The position numbers were made by a program, and so were the translations under genes. A stretch of 64,000 nt of DNA from Dioscorea cayenensis subsp. rotundata. Lineage: Eukaryota; Streptophyta; Magnoliopsida; Dioscoreales; Dioscoreaceae. Under the pieces are notes generated by a model that saw nothing but the letters and a program-made list of their open reading frames with translations, was not told the DNA's origin and searched no databases. Below are positions 45,482-56,658 of this stretch, piece by piece; the stretch's first letter is position 1, and each line of letters opens with the position of its first letter. Where the stretch lies: assembly GCF_009730915.1 (NCBI RefSeq), contig NC_052472.1, forward strand, positions 1,488,001 to 1,552,000, read 5' to 3'.

Positions 45482-48400
45482 TCATACATCAACTACGGTT
45501 TCCTCGACTTGTGAAACAATTTCCTCAACATTCACCCACCAGCCTAAATCTTCGTTGTCATCGTCATCCTGTGATCCATGGGACATAATTCAGAATTGGC
45601 TTGAAATTTTGTTAATCAAATGACTCAATTAAGATGCTAATGTTTATGTGATTGAAACAAGCATGATGGTATTCCCTGCAACTGCTTAATGATAAGTTTT
45701 TACCATAACTTGTTTCTAAATGTTCAAATTTGTATTTGTCATACACTCATAAATCCACATTGTCAAGTTTTGCAAGACACATGTTGACTAAATTCAAACC
45801 CTAAAAACTTAAATCGATTGGGTGAGAGACCCGGAACCAATATATTTAAATTCAAATTTACTATGACAAACTGACGTGAGATTATTGGTTACTCTGACCA
45901 GGCAAAAAACAGAGGAAAAATGTAAAATACTAATTAAAAGTGAAAATTGACAGAATGAAAAAGTAATATACAGAGACCGGTACAATTTTTGCCAGTGTAT
46001 CATGACAGAATTTACTATTAGGGTGAGTGATTCAGAGGAAAACATAAATGTAATTTGAATATGGTTTACATCATGAGAAATTGACCACCAGTAACCCAAA
46101 GCGTTCGACCTAAATAAGCTGATTACCTAGGCCTAAATGTGATGAAAAGTTGTAAAAATGTTGGCATGAATAAACCGTACTTTCTATTAAGATCATAAGA
46201 CACACATGATAAATAAATCATATAGAGATTTCAGGAGTAATTATTCACAAGAAATTCTAGAGGGTTGGTAATGATCATGAGTTTCTTATAAGAGTCAGCT
46301 ATGTTATAGCAGATGTAGCCGGTTAGTGTTGGTGTTTGATATGCAAGAAAAGATGAAGAAAAAAAAAAGGAAATGGAAAAGGATGCAAGAAATAAAATTG
46401 CATTAAATAGCTGAGCACAAGGATCATGTGTTCAAACCAATTTGTCGAACTCTGGTAAACTTTCCCAGTTCTCAATGCAGTCTGCATATTGCATTGCTTT
46501 CTGCCACCAGCCAGTATCCTTCTTAGTGCTTTCAGTAGTAGAAACACTATTATCCTTTGAACTTTGCTCCATGTTAACCTCAGCCACTTGGGAATCAAAA
46601 TTAACATCCATCATCTCATAATTTTCTGGATGTATTGAATCAAGCACTCCCATACAATTCAGCGTTATATCAGAAGGCAAAGGGCGTAATGGAGAACGAT
46701 AACCTGATGCAATCATTTGCAGAAAGAAAATTAATGACAAGAGAAATGCCAAAAAAAGGCATGTAACCGTATTTTGTCTCTTCACACACCTCTGCAATCA
46801 GGATCATAACATTTCTGGTAATAGCCAGCAACTCGAAAATCAACAATGTACATCACTGAAACAGAAATATATAGTGGTGATTAGTGACCTAGAAATGTGA
46901 AACAAGAGTAAAGAGGGGCATCTTGTGATAAATTTTGAATTACATGTTGAGTTGCATCCAGAAAATAAGAAAGCTAAAATCCAAACTTTAACCCACTGGT
47001 GACTGTACCATATATTATAAGCGATAACACCTTACATAATAATAACTCTAAACAATCTTGATATTACATTAGCTAGCATTGAATGGAAAGCCGATTTCAT
47101 AACCATCTATACACAAGATTTAGCAAATTTCAACAGACAGAAATTTTCGTATGCACTATGTGAACTATCGGCATCAATCTGTGTAGTTGCCCGTCGCACT
47201 TTCTACAATCAGAGCAGCAGCTAAACATTATCAAAACCATTTCAGGTAGGTTACATTGTTTTTACTTCTCTATTAAGAAAGTCAAGCATAGTGAGAATGA
47301 TTAACATTGCCATCCATTGTCATCATTCTGACAAGCTCATGTTGCATCTCCACAATTTTCACACCATCAATTTGCATCTTCTTTTAATATGCACAAACAC
47401 GTAGCTAGCTCTCAATGAGTGAACATTTAGTTCATGAATAGCAAAATATAGCTCAGGTGGCAAAACTGTTAGAATATATAGAAACTTTTCACTTTTTAGA
47501 TCCTCTCTTGCAGCAGAGTTGGTACATACATTAACAGTAAAATTTCATAAAACTGAGGGAAATGAAAGATTTTGATAACAGATCTGTGCTGACAGGATTC
47601 TCCCCCAAAATTTAGTTGAATGTTTTGCAAATCCAATATGCTGCTTCTTTTGAATTAAAAATTGATTGACCAACCTTCAATTACCACATTCAACATCCAC
47701 AAATCATCAATAAATAGAGCAATAAAAATGGTCAGTTAAAATTGATTTGAAAAGGTATGGCATACACGCCAACAATTCCAATTTAATGTTTCTTTATTTT
47801 TTTGGGTACAGTTTACAGAAGCTTCTGCTCCGGTTTCATCTGTAAATTCACTAGGGTAGGCAGTTTAGCTTCAACCAGATGAAACAACAAGAGATGAAAT
47901 GATGAAGCCAAAGACAGATACGAACATGTAAAGTATCAAATTGTTGGTTAAGATCATCAAATATCAACCAGAAAACCAATTTCTCACATAAGTCTATAAT
48001 AATCATGCCCCACAACAACTTCAACTCATAATAACCAAGAAAAATGATTTGAATATTTGGCAACTTTTACTTATTAAGGAGTCCAAAGGACAAAACAAGA
48101 AGTCTAATTCAGTCAAACCATAAGAATCAATCAGTAAAAAACCTTGCTATCAATATTGCATCAAATAATCAAGAAAACTTTGCTAATTGCTAAGCTATAT
48201 ATGTATTTTATTGAGAAAAAGCTGCATGCAATTAAACAATAAAATTTTAAATTCAAAAATAAAGAAGGAAAACAGATTTTTTTTACCATGATTACTTTTA
48301 TGTTCTCTTCCGATTCTTTCACAATATCGACTCCTTGACATACTGTAGATCATCAGATTGTAAGCCGAGAACCAATACCAACTACGAATTTTTCCTGGAA

Positions 48401-51002
48401 TACAAAATAAATGTTAGAGTGTAATCTAAATGTTTCAGGAGGTAAACGATGTCAGAGTTTGAGTAAATTATGATGGAATTAATCCAAGCATTCACTGTTC
48501 AGTAAGTAACGCCCACAAAGAGGAACTCTTCATGTTGTAGGTGAATGAAAGATACATTTATCTTAAAAATCAGATCAGAGAAAGTTATTTCTCATTTAAG
48601 TTATTTAAGCTACCAGGAAAAAGAGCGATTAATTTACTCATCACGCATTAGCTTAAGAAGGAAAATGGATGTCAGTTAGTCTAATTAGAACCATGTATCT
48701 GGACAGTATTATTGCAGTTATAGTTATCAAGGGCCAGCACTCCAACAAATATTGGCTTATTGCACCTAAACTCAACCAATTTGGTAAGATGTTCTAAACA
48801 TTAACATATATAGGATGCTATGTGGATTTGGAACCAACCAAAAAAATAAAATTGTCTTTCTCTTCAATGGGAAATATAAGAAGCTAAAACTTAAAACTTC
48901 AAGTGTACCCTTCTCGTATCAGCAAAAAATAAATCAAACTGATGAACGATGCACAATTCAATAGGCAATCAGAAACTTTTTTACATTATCTCCTGAGTGA
49001 GATGTACATAAAGCTTTTTCTATGTACTCAGATTAAAGACTAGCTACTCTATAGAAAGAGGCTTAAATTGGTAATGAACAATATCACGAAACTGCAAACA
49101 TCAGAAGAAAGGGTCTGTCATCATATATTAATCACCCAAACAGGCTTCCCACATATAAATAAATAAGAGGTGAAGTTCATGAATTACCACAACAATAACA
49201 TCAATAATACCCTATTCTAAACAGGACTAAAAATATTCTTCCCATTGTAATGCATAAAAATTTGGCAGAACTCAGAAGTGCAATGATAGATAGGCCCCAA
49301 GGATTCTCCCAAAACCTTTTCAACAATTACAATCGGGTTTCCAAATCACCTTGCAGAAGGTAGATACCTCACCAGCTCGTGAAGAAAATAGTTTATATTA
49401 GTCCAGGTAGATGGTGGAATATTCTGGCTAACAATTTCATCTTTTATGTTCTGACCTTTCAAAACATTTTGTTGCAAATATATTAAGACAATGATCGACA
49501 GTGGAAAAACCAAGTCACTAGAAAACTAAAATACAATAGAATGTGAAAATTTCCACAAGTATGGACGTCATCAATCCTACTGGCCATCGCTGTGAAAACA
49601 GATCTCCGTTGAATTGATTGTGAATCTGTGATCACTGGTTGGATTCAATACAATCCAACTGATTTACAGCTCTAATCAGGGCTTATTACAGTATCAATAA
49701 CTACCAAGCAAAAGCATTCATGTCAGTGTTAAATGTGAAATTAACGCATTCAGGTTCCATACGAACAGGTCATGTGCTTCATCAAGAGATAACAGTTCAT
49801 CTGTTCTGAACTACTTCAATGATTCAACATCCAACAATTGCATTGCATCTTGATCCTATACGATGCGATCCAAAAATGCATGAAGACTGGGCTAAACTTC
49901 GACGACACACCAGCAATTACCTTCATATATGCTAAAAGCACAATTTTTGGACTTGTATTGAACCATCCCTTCTTGGCATAAAACATGAAACAAATCTACT
50001 CATGTACTATCCACGATACGCTATAGATTACTTCTTAGGCACTCATGACATTTAAACCCAAGCTTCACATCTAAATATTCTGATGACCAGGTATAATCAG
50101 TTAAAGCGGAACTAAAAGTTATGGCTAAGTTACAAACATCACTCAAGTAACTGTTCTGGTACAGTGCCATTTAAAGGCATGCATTAACATAATTGTCATC
50201 ATGGAGCAACGGCTGATAAATGAAGCCACAACAACAACCAATAGTTAAACCCAATTGTCATGAAACAGTAAAAGGATTAGTAAAAGGTTCAGCTAGAGTA
50301 GCTACAGTAGCTACAGAGATGTGGCAGAACCCAAATGATTTATGAAAAGTTATGTCCAGCCAGCTTCACAAGGCTTCATTTTGGTGATTTATAGTAAGAC
50401 TTACACATAATGATACAGTTTTCATGTAACAACCTAATATGTAAGAGTGAAAAAGGTTAGAAATTTTTCTTATTGTTGCTCTTCCAACACGAACTACTTG
50501 GTTAACTTGTGTCTTAGTAGGAAAGACCTTCACTAGCTCACTGCATTGATTAGAAGATACAACATTCATTCTTCAACAAGTCAATAGTTACTAGGATAAT
50601 TTACTTCAATTGCTACCATATGTTACAGCCAAATTAACAAATACTGAAATTTGTTGTTTGGTTCATTTGTTTTTAGTTTCACATATCATAGGGCATGGAT
50701 GAAAATGCCATAAAAACTAGACAAAACCAATACAGTAAGAATTTTGCAAAGGTCAAGAAAATGATTGCGAATTTTACTATGGACTGATCATCTGAACAAT
50801 ATACAGCCATCATTAGAAGTACTCAAACCATCCAAAAAATTTTGCACCAAACAAACACATAAATGAACTAGTTGAAATGTAAAGTTGGCAATACCCAGAA
50901 TATTCCCAATGGAAGCAATTGATTCTATAAACACATCCAATGCTGGAAACGGTGACCTCCCTGAAAAGTACGTGCCAGGTACATCATGTCTGGCAAATTC
51001 TT
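45482..51002 (-). CDS. PRIMPOL: PrimPol-like primase-polymerase, 3' five exons (partial)
   Basis: Exons, in order on the minus strand: 51002-50895, 48394-48287, 46855-46790, 46703-46438 and 45568-45482; phases agree at every junction. PrimPol is an archaeo-eukaryotic primase-polymerase that re-primes stalled replication forks. The catalytic N-terminus is not found in the window. The visible part holds FPALDVFIESIASIG, then the zinc finger: C-x6-H in CERIGREH (exon 2) and C-x4-C in YYQKCYDPDC (exon 3), the same spacing as the human PrimPol C419/H426 and C446/C451 ligands. GYRSPLRPLPSD and an acidic tail follow. The tail has two GWW motifs (DTGWWQKAMQYADCIENW; DDDDNEDLGWWVNVEEIV), plausibly an RPA-binding region. 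The donor of exon 4 (TTG|GTTTGA) is weak. If unused, the protein ends after LPEFDKLV at 46432. Upstream exons may lie beyond the nested transposons or be lost. Confidence 0.82.
45690..46431 (-). other. PrimPol last intron
   Basis: Non-coding. A segment around 45790-45900 (AAATTCAAACCCTAAAAACTT and GTGAGAGACC) resembles one in DUF3531 intron 1 near 19610-19690, probably the same dispersed repeat family. No gene. Confidence 0.4.
46856..48286 (-). other. PrimPol intron between the two zinc-finger exons
   Basis: Splits the C-x6-H half from the C-x4-C half of the zinc finger. Frames such as 47851-48063 have no domain. Nothing else recognised. Confidence 0.45.
48395..50894 (-). other. Large PrimPol intron, 2.5 kb
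   Basis: AT-rich, no transposon ends or frames with recognisable domains. The phase (1 base before, 2 after) restores a Gly codon giving ILGKIRSWY across it, which supports the exon pair. Confidence 0.5.
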
Positions 51003-51690
51003 CTGGACGATATAAATTCTGATCATGAACATGATTACATAGTACATCAGCATAAGGAAAAAAAAAAAATCAAAGGTAAAAAATATCATGTAGAATGTGC
51101 CAGCGGGAGAAAACAATGTGGACAAGAAACACAAATAGGCTTTGTTTCATCTTAGCCCTTCCTTTTTTCAATATTTACCGTAGAGGCATCTTACAAAATG
51201 CCCAATCAGCCAAAAAATCCCAAACGCATCTTTTGAAACTTAATTTGGCGCTTCTTTATCCGATTTTTCTTATAAAAAATGTGCCATTAGATTTACTCTT
51301 TTAAAGCCTATTTTTTCAGAAATTATTATTATTACTTTTAAAATGGTAGGCATTCTTGTATGTTTTTTAAAACAAAAATTTGCATCCTATTCATGCATGA
51401 TTTTTTTCAATTTAAATTACCACATACAACCACACATAAATATATACAGCCGTATGAACTATTATAATTTTTTATTTTACTTCAAAATAAATAATAACTA
51501 TGTATTTAATTTATGATTTATTTTTTGTTGAATAACTTGTCTATAGTTTAAAAAACAATAATTGCATTCAAGTACAAACAGAAGATACATCCACCACATT
51601 CCTAACGTTATATATTTCTCCCTTGTGTTAGGCAAGTAATTCCATAATGCCCAAGTTGTTTACCCAAAGAGCATATATCCTATCTACTAG
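51003..51690. other. Region upstream of the first visible PrimPol exon
   Basis: Presumed PrimPol intron. AT-rich after 51300. I searched the minus strand by eye for PrimPol catalytic-core motifs and saw none. Confidence 0.35.
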
Positions 51691-52640
51691 AATTAGGATT
51701 TCTATACAACTGCATACATATGCACTTGACCTTTGGTTACCTAGCAATGCATCGCCATATAGGCAGAACTATCCTAGTCCAAGCATAGGTTACCAAAAGT
51801 ATAAAGTTAGCATTGGACGGAAACAAAGACCATATGTCTACTAATAAAAGCATATAGTCTATCAAGAAGAACATAACAAGTGCAGATGTTTGAATTTGCA
51901 ATGGTACCCATCCTCGACATATGTATACATGGGAATTATTGAGCAACCATAAATCCAAAGTGTATGTGGGAAAATTTCCATCAATGATTACTTCATAGTC
52001 AATCATCTCCTCATTAAACCATTTTGTAACCTAAAATTCATCATGATTGAAACGAGCAACACTTAAGTATTTGCCTTTCTTGATACCATCACAAAGCCTT
52101 CTTGGTTTGTTGTCAAATTCCAATCTATAGCAAGTCCACACCCATGGGTTTTTGAAAAAAATAAATAAATCACTGTTGTGGAAAATAGATGATAAAAAAA
52201 CTCTTACCAGTAAAAAAAAGGCTTTTAATCAGAATTGAGTCAAAAATTAGTGATGAGTTAGTGTTATGGCACCTATATTGCCTAACACCATTATGCGACA
52301 TTGTCCACATTTTCTTTGGCCTAATAGATGATGCAAAACTAGTGAAAATGGGATATATTTTTCTCAATATGCTGATCGATTCCTCAAATTTTTGTGTTGA
52401 TACAAATGTCGATGCCTTCCAAAAGAGATCTGCACCAGATTGACTTTTGCAAAGTTGCAAAATGTTATCAATAAGATTTATAAGCAGTACCAATGAACAT
52501 GCCACATTATGGAGGAAAACAATCACTAATGACGTGGCATCACGTTTAAATCCATTGGGGATGATGCATATAAGTCGAGCTAAATCTAATGTTTTGTATG
52601 CATTATTTAAAACCAACTTTTCTTATTCTCACCTTCAACT
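51690..52640 (-). pseudogene. Decayed Mutator (MuDR-like) transposase remnant
   Basis: Minus-strand frame 52616-52170 contains DLFWKASTFVSTQKFEESIS and KKMWTMSHNGVRQYRCHNTN. This resembles the plant MULE pattern 'W-x-x-(A/S)HDGG-x-RYG-x-MTTN-x-(S/A)E'. Below it, with frameshifts, comes LEFDNKPRRLCDGIKKGKYL and a frame at 52006-51737 that could be the SWIM-finger region. There is no DDE triad in view and stops are frequent. The assignment rests on a single motif and is tentative. Confidence 0.4.
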
Positions 52641-53330
52641 ATGATGGAAGCATAAAGAAATATGTGATCTTCAATATCTTCAATCGCCATTAACAAAGTT
52701 CAATTCCTCTTCCATGCAAAAATGCCCATCCACTAAGAGAACAGGGGGACAAGAATTGAAAACAATTATATACGGTCCAAAAGCCCAAAAAACTCTCTTA
52801 AAACGCACCTGTACCTGTAACGGGGTACGCCTTGGTACGAGGTACGAAAATGGGAACGTAGATCACGGTTTAAAAGTTTTATGGTACGAAGGGGGTATAC
52901 TTCATCAGTACAATGTTCCAGATCGTGGTACGGTTCAAAATATTTTTGGGATCACTAACAGAATATATTATGTATTTTGTAAAATCTTGGTTAGATGTAA
53001 ACAAGTGTTTTATGAATAATGTCTCAGACTTTCAATTGATTTAATTGACATGAACATTAAAACAAAACATCATAGAATGCTCATTTCATAAGTTTAAAAT
53101 TTAATCTAAAGGTTAATAAAACATAAAAGCTCATTTCACAAAATGCTCATTTCACAGGTTTCTAAAGTTTTACAAAGATTATCTTTAAAATTAGAATTCA
53201 GAATCTACATTTGTAGCAAATTATGCAAAACTAAAGGCATTAACATACTAGAGATGAGATTTGACCATTAGCCTATCATCCATTTTACAATCGCAACATG
53301 CCAACAAGTTGAGGACGATTTAGCTGCATA
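52641..53330. other. Unassigned repeat-like sequence
   Basis: Contains CGGGGTACGCCTTGGTACG and GTACGAGGTACG short repeats. A 101-codon frame (52714-53019) has no domain. The A/T-rich part with repeated GCTCATTTCAC phrases resembles sequence right of the next block (near 54560) and may be 3' non-coding hAT sequence. Confidence 0.3.
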
Positions 53331-54565
53331 CAAATTGTTATTGAATTTAAACTTTTCTAGAATTTGAACTAATGATATTAATTGAATCTGATTAAATTGT
53401 TAAACTTCAATCCTGCTCATTGTTGCACATACAAATTGCATTATTAACATCATGCATTTAGATAGTATTCATGCATTTTTCCTAGTCTTTATTATTATTT
53501 TCCCCTTCTTTTTGCACAAACTACTCTTTCTAGTTGTTTTAATTGTAGGAAGCAGGAATTGAAACTGGAGACTGGGGAAATCCACAACCTGCCTGTGTAC
53601 TACGAGAAGTACATGTGGACTGTAAAGTGGCTGGGGCCCAGCTTCTATCTTTTGGATATAAAAGGATCAGAATGTGACTTCAGGGCAACAAGGAAGGCCG
53701 GGAGAAAAGGGTTGGCGGCTAGAAAGGGAAAAAGGAAGATCTTAAGACCTGGAGAGAGTTGAAGAAGGGAGGAGAGCTGGAAATTGAAGATCAAACCTTG
53801 TAGACATCATAGGGAGTCCTCTCAGCTTGTTGTGCTGCTTTCTGCAGACTTTCTTCTCTTCCCATCTTTTTCTTTGTAATTAAGATGGTGTGTGAGTAGA
53901 ACTTTTCTTAGATTTGGGATTAGCCCGAGGTGTTATGTGTTTGATGTGTTGATACATTTTGTATGGATCTTTTATGCTTAATGGTAGATTTCTTGAGTTG
54001 ATTTCTGATTTGTGTCAAAGCTTGTGATTGTGAAAGTATTGCTTGCTATCTTAGAGATCTAGGTTAACTTAAAGGATAACCTGGGTCTTGGAACCTCATT
54101 AATCACCCTGAACCTGCTGAAAGGCAGTTCTTGAGGGCTCATTGCTTAATCACTGTTTTTATTCAGGTTTTGAGAAGGGTTTATCTAACACGAAAGTAGG
54201 AGATAGCCTTGATCAAGCCTAACTTGTTATCTCTTGAAAGAGAGTGACAAGTAGCTTAGGATTAATGCCCTTTAAGAGATATGCCCAAATCTAGTTTAGA
54301 TCCAACACATCATTCATGTTATACCTTGTGGTGAGTTCCCAAACCTAAGTCTATTTTAATCTGAAGAAAGATCCACAGCCCTGTGTTCCTTCAGCCTTGA
54401 TTGTGTTTTATTCCCTGCTTCTTGTTATTCCTAAATCCTACCTTTTTAATTGTCTAGATAATCTCTTGTTGCAATAGATTGGTAATCAATACTTGGTCCT
54501 CGTGGGATCGATACTTATTTACTACTTGGCAAAACCGTGCACTTGCGGTTGTGCAACACTCATTT
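53331..54565 (+). mobile_element. LTR-like block (Ty3/gypsy type suspected)
   Basis: A non-coding block ends GTCCTCGTGGGATCGATAC and CGTGCACTTGCGGTTGTGCAACA, a phrase typical of the ends of plant Ty3/gypsy LTRs (a '...TGGGATCGA...CACTTGCGG...' signature). A 67-codon frame at 53559-53762 lies in it without a recognisable domain. ATTTCAC phrases on both sides (about 53150 and 54560) hint that it interrupted the neighbouring repeat. The left boundary is a guess. Confidence 0.4.
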
Positions 54566-56658
54566 CACCACATTAACATTATAAGAATGCTTCAAAATCC
54601 AAAACTTTTAATGGTCTAAAAACATAAGCTTCAACATAAGTCATAATGTAAGGTTCAATACTTCAACATTTCAATATTTTAAAACAAAAGATGCAACATA
54701 CATAAGTCATGAAGTAAAAGCTGCAACATACATAATTCAAGATTTCAAGGTTCATACTTCATACTTCAACATTTCAATGTTCAATACTTGGACATCTTTG
54801 CCTTCCCTTTAGTCATACTTATGCATCCTTCTTCTGAAACCTTGCTTGAATGTGCATGATCCTCTTGCATTTCTTCATTTTCTCCTGGTAGTATCTCATG
54901 ATTCTCATCATCAAATTCACTATCCAAGCCAGTCCATCTCATGTCTTGTAACCTTACTGATGAATTCTCCAGAAATGCATTATCTGGATCAATGTCCCAT
55001 TTTCTAAATGGACCATTTACATAAGTTTCATTGAATATTGACTGAAGACGAATGTTTGAGTAAATAAAAACCAGTTTATCAGCCCTTGTACAATTCAAAC
55101 GATTCCTTTGCACATTATGAATATGAGAATAGGTGCTCCAAGCTCTCTCCGCCGATGAACTGCTAATAGGTTGTGAAAGCACTTTTTTTTGCAACTTCCA
55201 TCAACTCTGGAGTTTGTGAACCGTAAGTTGACCACCATTCTATAGCATCCATTATGACTGCATCAACTTGTGATGCTGCCAATGAAAAAAGTCCTTTCTT
55301 TAGTGAAAACTGGTAAATTGCTCTCTCCAAAGCTGGAATTTTTTGCAATTCTGTTGAAAGCTTCCATAACTCCCAAAACGACTTCTTTGTCACAATTTGG
55401 AGCTCTTCGAGGATATCCACCAGGTGCAGAAGTAGAAAGATAACGAACATCAAAAAACCGAGGACTTAGAGCAACTCCAAGACAATGCATGGGAATATTC
55501 ATCTTTCCCCATCTTTCAAGTATTTTCTTTTCCATACAAGGATAATCACTTTCATATTCATTACCCTTCATGATATCCTTAATATGTCTTAGCACGGTAT
55601 CCATTTTTTCATAAACTTCTCCCATTTTGGCACTTTCTTGATCACGAAACCTAATTAACAAATAAATAGGCTTTGTTATCATAACCACATTTTCAACATC
55701 CTCCCAAAAATTTTCACTAGAAATAGTTTCAGCTACAATGTTCCCCATCTCTCTAGTGTTTTCATCTCCTGCTTTTACCCATTATTTCCATGCTCTAAGG
55801 ACAATAGTAGTAGCAAGTACCTCTCTACAATCAAGCAACCTCTTTAAAAGAATATAACGAGAAGCAAATCTAGTTTTGGCAACTTTCAAAAATCCTAATT
55901 TTCATTGTGCTCCAAACATAGACAAAACATGTGTATGATTTATGAAATATTTAACAATTGCTTTGCCCCTCCTATATGTGTTTCTTAACCACTCAAATGC
56001 ATTGGCAAAATCTTTTATAATCAAGTTGAGTGGGTGAACCACACATGGTGACCAAAAAATGTGTCTATGTACCTTTTCAATTTATTTCCCAGCTGCTCTA
56101 CAATTGGCTGCATTGTCAGTAACAACTTGAAGAACATTTGATGCTCCAATCTCTTTAATAGACTTCAATAAGAATTCAGCTATTACAGCCCCTGTTTTTT
56201 CAATTCCTAAGAAGTCTTCAGTAAACATAAACATCGCCCCACAACTGTTTGTTGCAATGACATTGATTAATGGTTGATGCTTGACATCGAACCAACCATC
56301 AGAAACAATAGACACCCCTTGAGTGTACCAAGTATCTTTTATTGGAACTAAATCTTTCTCTACATCTCTTTTGCACTCATTCAACAAAATTGTTCTTGCC
56401 TTTTCAAATGAAGGAGGTTTATATCTTTTTGTAGCTTTGTTAATTGCATTCACCATCTCAACAAATTGAGGATTTCGTAATACATTAAAGGGTATGCCAT
56501 TTGCACATAATCCCCTCATAATCTTCAAATCCACCAAGCTTCTCTCTAATATACCAAAAGTCTCCTCAATTGGTTTAGCAACCATTGGCTTTTGCTTCTT
56601 GTTGACAATAGAATTCTTTAAAGAAGAAGACACACCAACCTTTTCTGCTTCTTGGACC

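Larger units (their letters stand above)
40859..45690. repeat. Segmental duplication, copy B
   Basis: The counterpart of 19969-25057, including the truncated DUF3531, its 3' flank and the PrimPol last exon, plus one LINE insertion. Beyond 45690 it continues into the rest of PrimPol, while copy A does not, so copy B holds the native PrimPol end and copy A holds the native DUF3531. Confidence 0.85.

Noticed and set aside
51737-52006. 89-codon minus-strand frame as an F-box-associated protein
   Set aside because: The resemblance was slight. Adjacent sequence fits a decayed Mutator transposase better.
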